The notes beneath the pieces were generated by a model that searched no databases, had not been told where the DNA came from, and saw only the letters and a program-made list of their open reading frames with translations. This document shows, piece after piece, positions 32,433 to 33,686 of a stretch of DNA of 33,686 nt. The stretch's first letter is position 1; each line of letters starts with the position of its first letter. Position numbers and translations under genes: made by a program. The stretch is from the NCBI GenBank assembly GCA_014879655.1, contig JACSRS010000138.1, forward strand, positions 1 to 33,686, given 5' to 3'. The DNA comes from Burkholderiaceae bacterium. GTDB taxonomy: Bacteria; Pseudomonadota; Gammaproteobacteria; Burkholderiales; Burkholderiaceae_C.

Positions 32433-33686
32433 ATGACCTATTCCAAGAACGATATTTCCCGCCGCCGCTTCGACGTCGTCATCGTCGGTGCCGGCGGCTC
32501 CGGTATGCGCGCCTCGCTGCAACTGGCTCGCGCCGGACTGAACGTGGCGGTTCTGTCCAAGGTGTTTCCGACCCGCTCGCACACGGTGGCCGCGCAAGGC
32601 GGCATCGGCGCGTCGCTGGGCAACATGTCGGAAGACAACTGGCACTATCACTTCTACGACACCATCAAAGGTTCCGACTGGCTGGGCGACCAGGATGCCA
32701 TCGAATTCATGTGCCGGGAAGCGCCCAAGGTTGTCTACGACCTTGAGCACATGGGCATGCCCTTTGACCGCAATCCCGACGGCACCATTTATCAGCGCCC
32801 GTTCGGGGGTCACACGGCCAACTACGGCGAAAAGCCGGTGCAGCGCGCCTGCGCGGCCGCCGACCGTACCGGTCACGCCATGCTGCACACGCTGTACCAG
32901 CAGAACGTCAAGGAGAAGACCTGCTTCTTCGTCGAATGGATGGCGCTCGACCTGATCCGTGACGCCGATGGCGACGTGGTGGGCGTGACAGCGCTGGAGA
33001 TGGAAACCGGCGACCTGCACATTCTGGAAGCCAAAACCGTGCTGCTGGCCACCGGCGGCGCCGGCCGCATCTTTGCCGCATCGACCAACGCCTTCATCAA
33101 CACCGGTGACGGCCTCGGCATGGCCGCACGGGCGGGCATTCCGTTGCAGGACATGGAGTTCTGGCAGTTCCACCCGACCGGTGTACATGGCGCCGGCGTG
33201 CTGCTGACCGAAGGCTGCCGCGGTGAAGGCGCGATCCTGCTCAACAGCAATGGCGAGCGTTTCATGGAGCGCTATGCGCCGACGCTGAAGGATCTGGCGC
33301 CGCGCGACTTCGTCTCCCGCTGTATGGACCAGGAGATCAAGGAAGGCCGTGGCTGCGGCCCGAACAAGGATCACATCCTGCTCAAGCTGGATCACCTGGG
33401 CGCCGAAACCATTCACAAACGCCTGCCATCCGTTTTCGAGATCGGCGTCAACTTCGCCAACGTCGACATCACCCGTGAGCCGATTCCGGTGGTGCCGACC
33501 ATCCACTATCAGATGGGTGGCATCCCGACCAACATCAACGGCCAAGTCGTGGTGCCGAAAAACGGCGTCAACGAAGTGGTCAACGGCCTGTATGCCGTCG
33601 GCGAATGTTCCTGTGTCAGCGTGCACGGCGCCAACCGGCTGGGCACCAACTCGCTGCTGGACCTGCTGGTGTTCGGCCGCGCGGCC
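32433..33686 (+). CDS. sdhA: Succinate dehydrogenase flavoprotein subunit, C-terminus cut by window edge
   Basis: The first 418 codons are present and open at the window end (the usual length is about 590-600). Seen are the FAD Rossmann motif [14 protein letters not shown] (15-28), the covalent FAD histidine H50 in [10 protein letters not shown], the capping-domain sequence [16 protein letters not shown] and the active-site R/H region near [10 protein letters not shown]. It oxidises succinate to fumarate in complex II. sdhB should follow outside the window. Confidence 0.97.
   Translation, partial: MTYSKNDISRRRFDVVIVGAGGSGMRASLQLARAGLNVAVLSKVFPTRSHTVAAQGGIGASLGNMSEDNWHYHFYDTIKGSDWLGDQDAIEFMCREAPKVVYDLEHMGMPFDRNPDGTIYQRPFGGHTANYGEKPVQRACAAADRTGHAMLHTLYQQNVKEKTCFFVEWMALDLIRDADGDVVGVTALEMETGDLHILEAKTVLLATGGAGRIFAASTNAFINTGDGLGMAARAGIPLQDMEFWQFHPTGVHGAGVLLTEGCRGEGAILLNSNGERFMERYAPTLKDLAPRDFVSRCMDQEIKEGRGCGPNKDHILLKLDHLGAETIHKRLPSVFEIGVNFANVDITREPIPVVPTIHYQMGGIPTNINGQVVVPKNGVNEVVNGLYAVGECSCVSVHGANRLGTNSLLDLLVFGRAA

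Noticed and set aside
1-33686. CRISPR array, tRNA, rRNA, insertion sequence or prophage
   Set aside because: I saw no regularly spaced repeats, no cloverleaf-like sequence, no transposase or integrase motif. The 27-bp repeat is dispersed and has no coding part.

Overview
The window is about 33.7 kb of GC-rich, densely coding bacterial chromosome. Gene content and order point to a betaproteobacterium of the Burkholderiales, probably near the Comamonadaceae. The markers are a divergent mdh / gntR-sdhCDA locus with acnB downstream of mdh, a Rieske oxygenase beside xseB-ispA-dxs, and long TRAP permeases. This placement is an inference from gene content. I saw no rRNA, tRNA, CRISPR, transposase or phage gene.

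Layout: (1) 1-1200, minus strand: two envelope-type proteins, one SH3-like and one proline-rich and cut by the window edge. (2) 1436-10686, a tungsten island. A five-gene minus-strand operon resembles aorABCDE of the Aromatoleum-type tungsten aldehyde oxidoreductase: four-cluster ferredoxin, W-pterin subunit, FAD subunit, MoaD-like protein and a small unknown protein. It is divergent from an AcoR-like GAF/Fis regulator that has no AAA+ domain. Next comes a tungstate ABC transporter (tupB-tupC-tupA, joined by ATGA overlaps), divergent from a LysR/ModE-type HTH protein fused to a binding-protein-like domain. Uptake, cofactor handling, enzyme and regulation thus lie together. (3) 10745-12001: an EgtB/SUMF1-like protein that seems to lack the usual iron-binding histidines. 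(4) 12183-15879: a TRAP transporter with dctQ-dctM on plus and the TakP-like dctP convergent on minus, separated by a strong bidirectional terminator. (5) 16082-19171: dxs, ispA and xseB. (6) 19406-24883, plus strand: Rieske oxygenase, EamA exporter, 3-mercaptopyruvate-type sulfurtransferase, TrhP tRNA hydroxylation protein and a DUF3313-like lipoprotein. (7) 25135-33686: TCA-cycle block, with mdh, a CitE-like lyase, a small secreted protein and acnB on minus, and a GntR regulator, sdhC, sdhD and partial sdhA on plus.

The most interesting signals are in the DNA between and inside the tungsten genes. A terminator-like hairpin sits between aorB and aorC, immediately before the aorC ribosome binding site, and could make the FAD subunit sub-stoichiometric. 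Both divergent promoter regions of the island carry a perfect inverted repeat of the same geometry (8-bp arms, 9-bp spacer) but different sequence. A 27-bp dispersed repeat occurs three times behind plus-strand genes, and a diverged fourth copy lies inside the signal-peptide codons of tupA.
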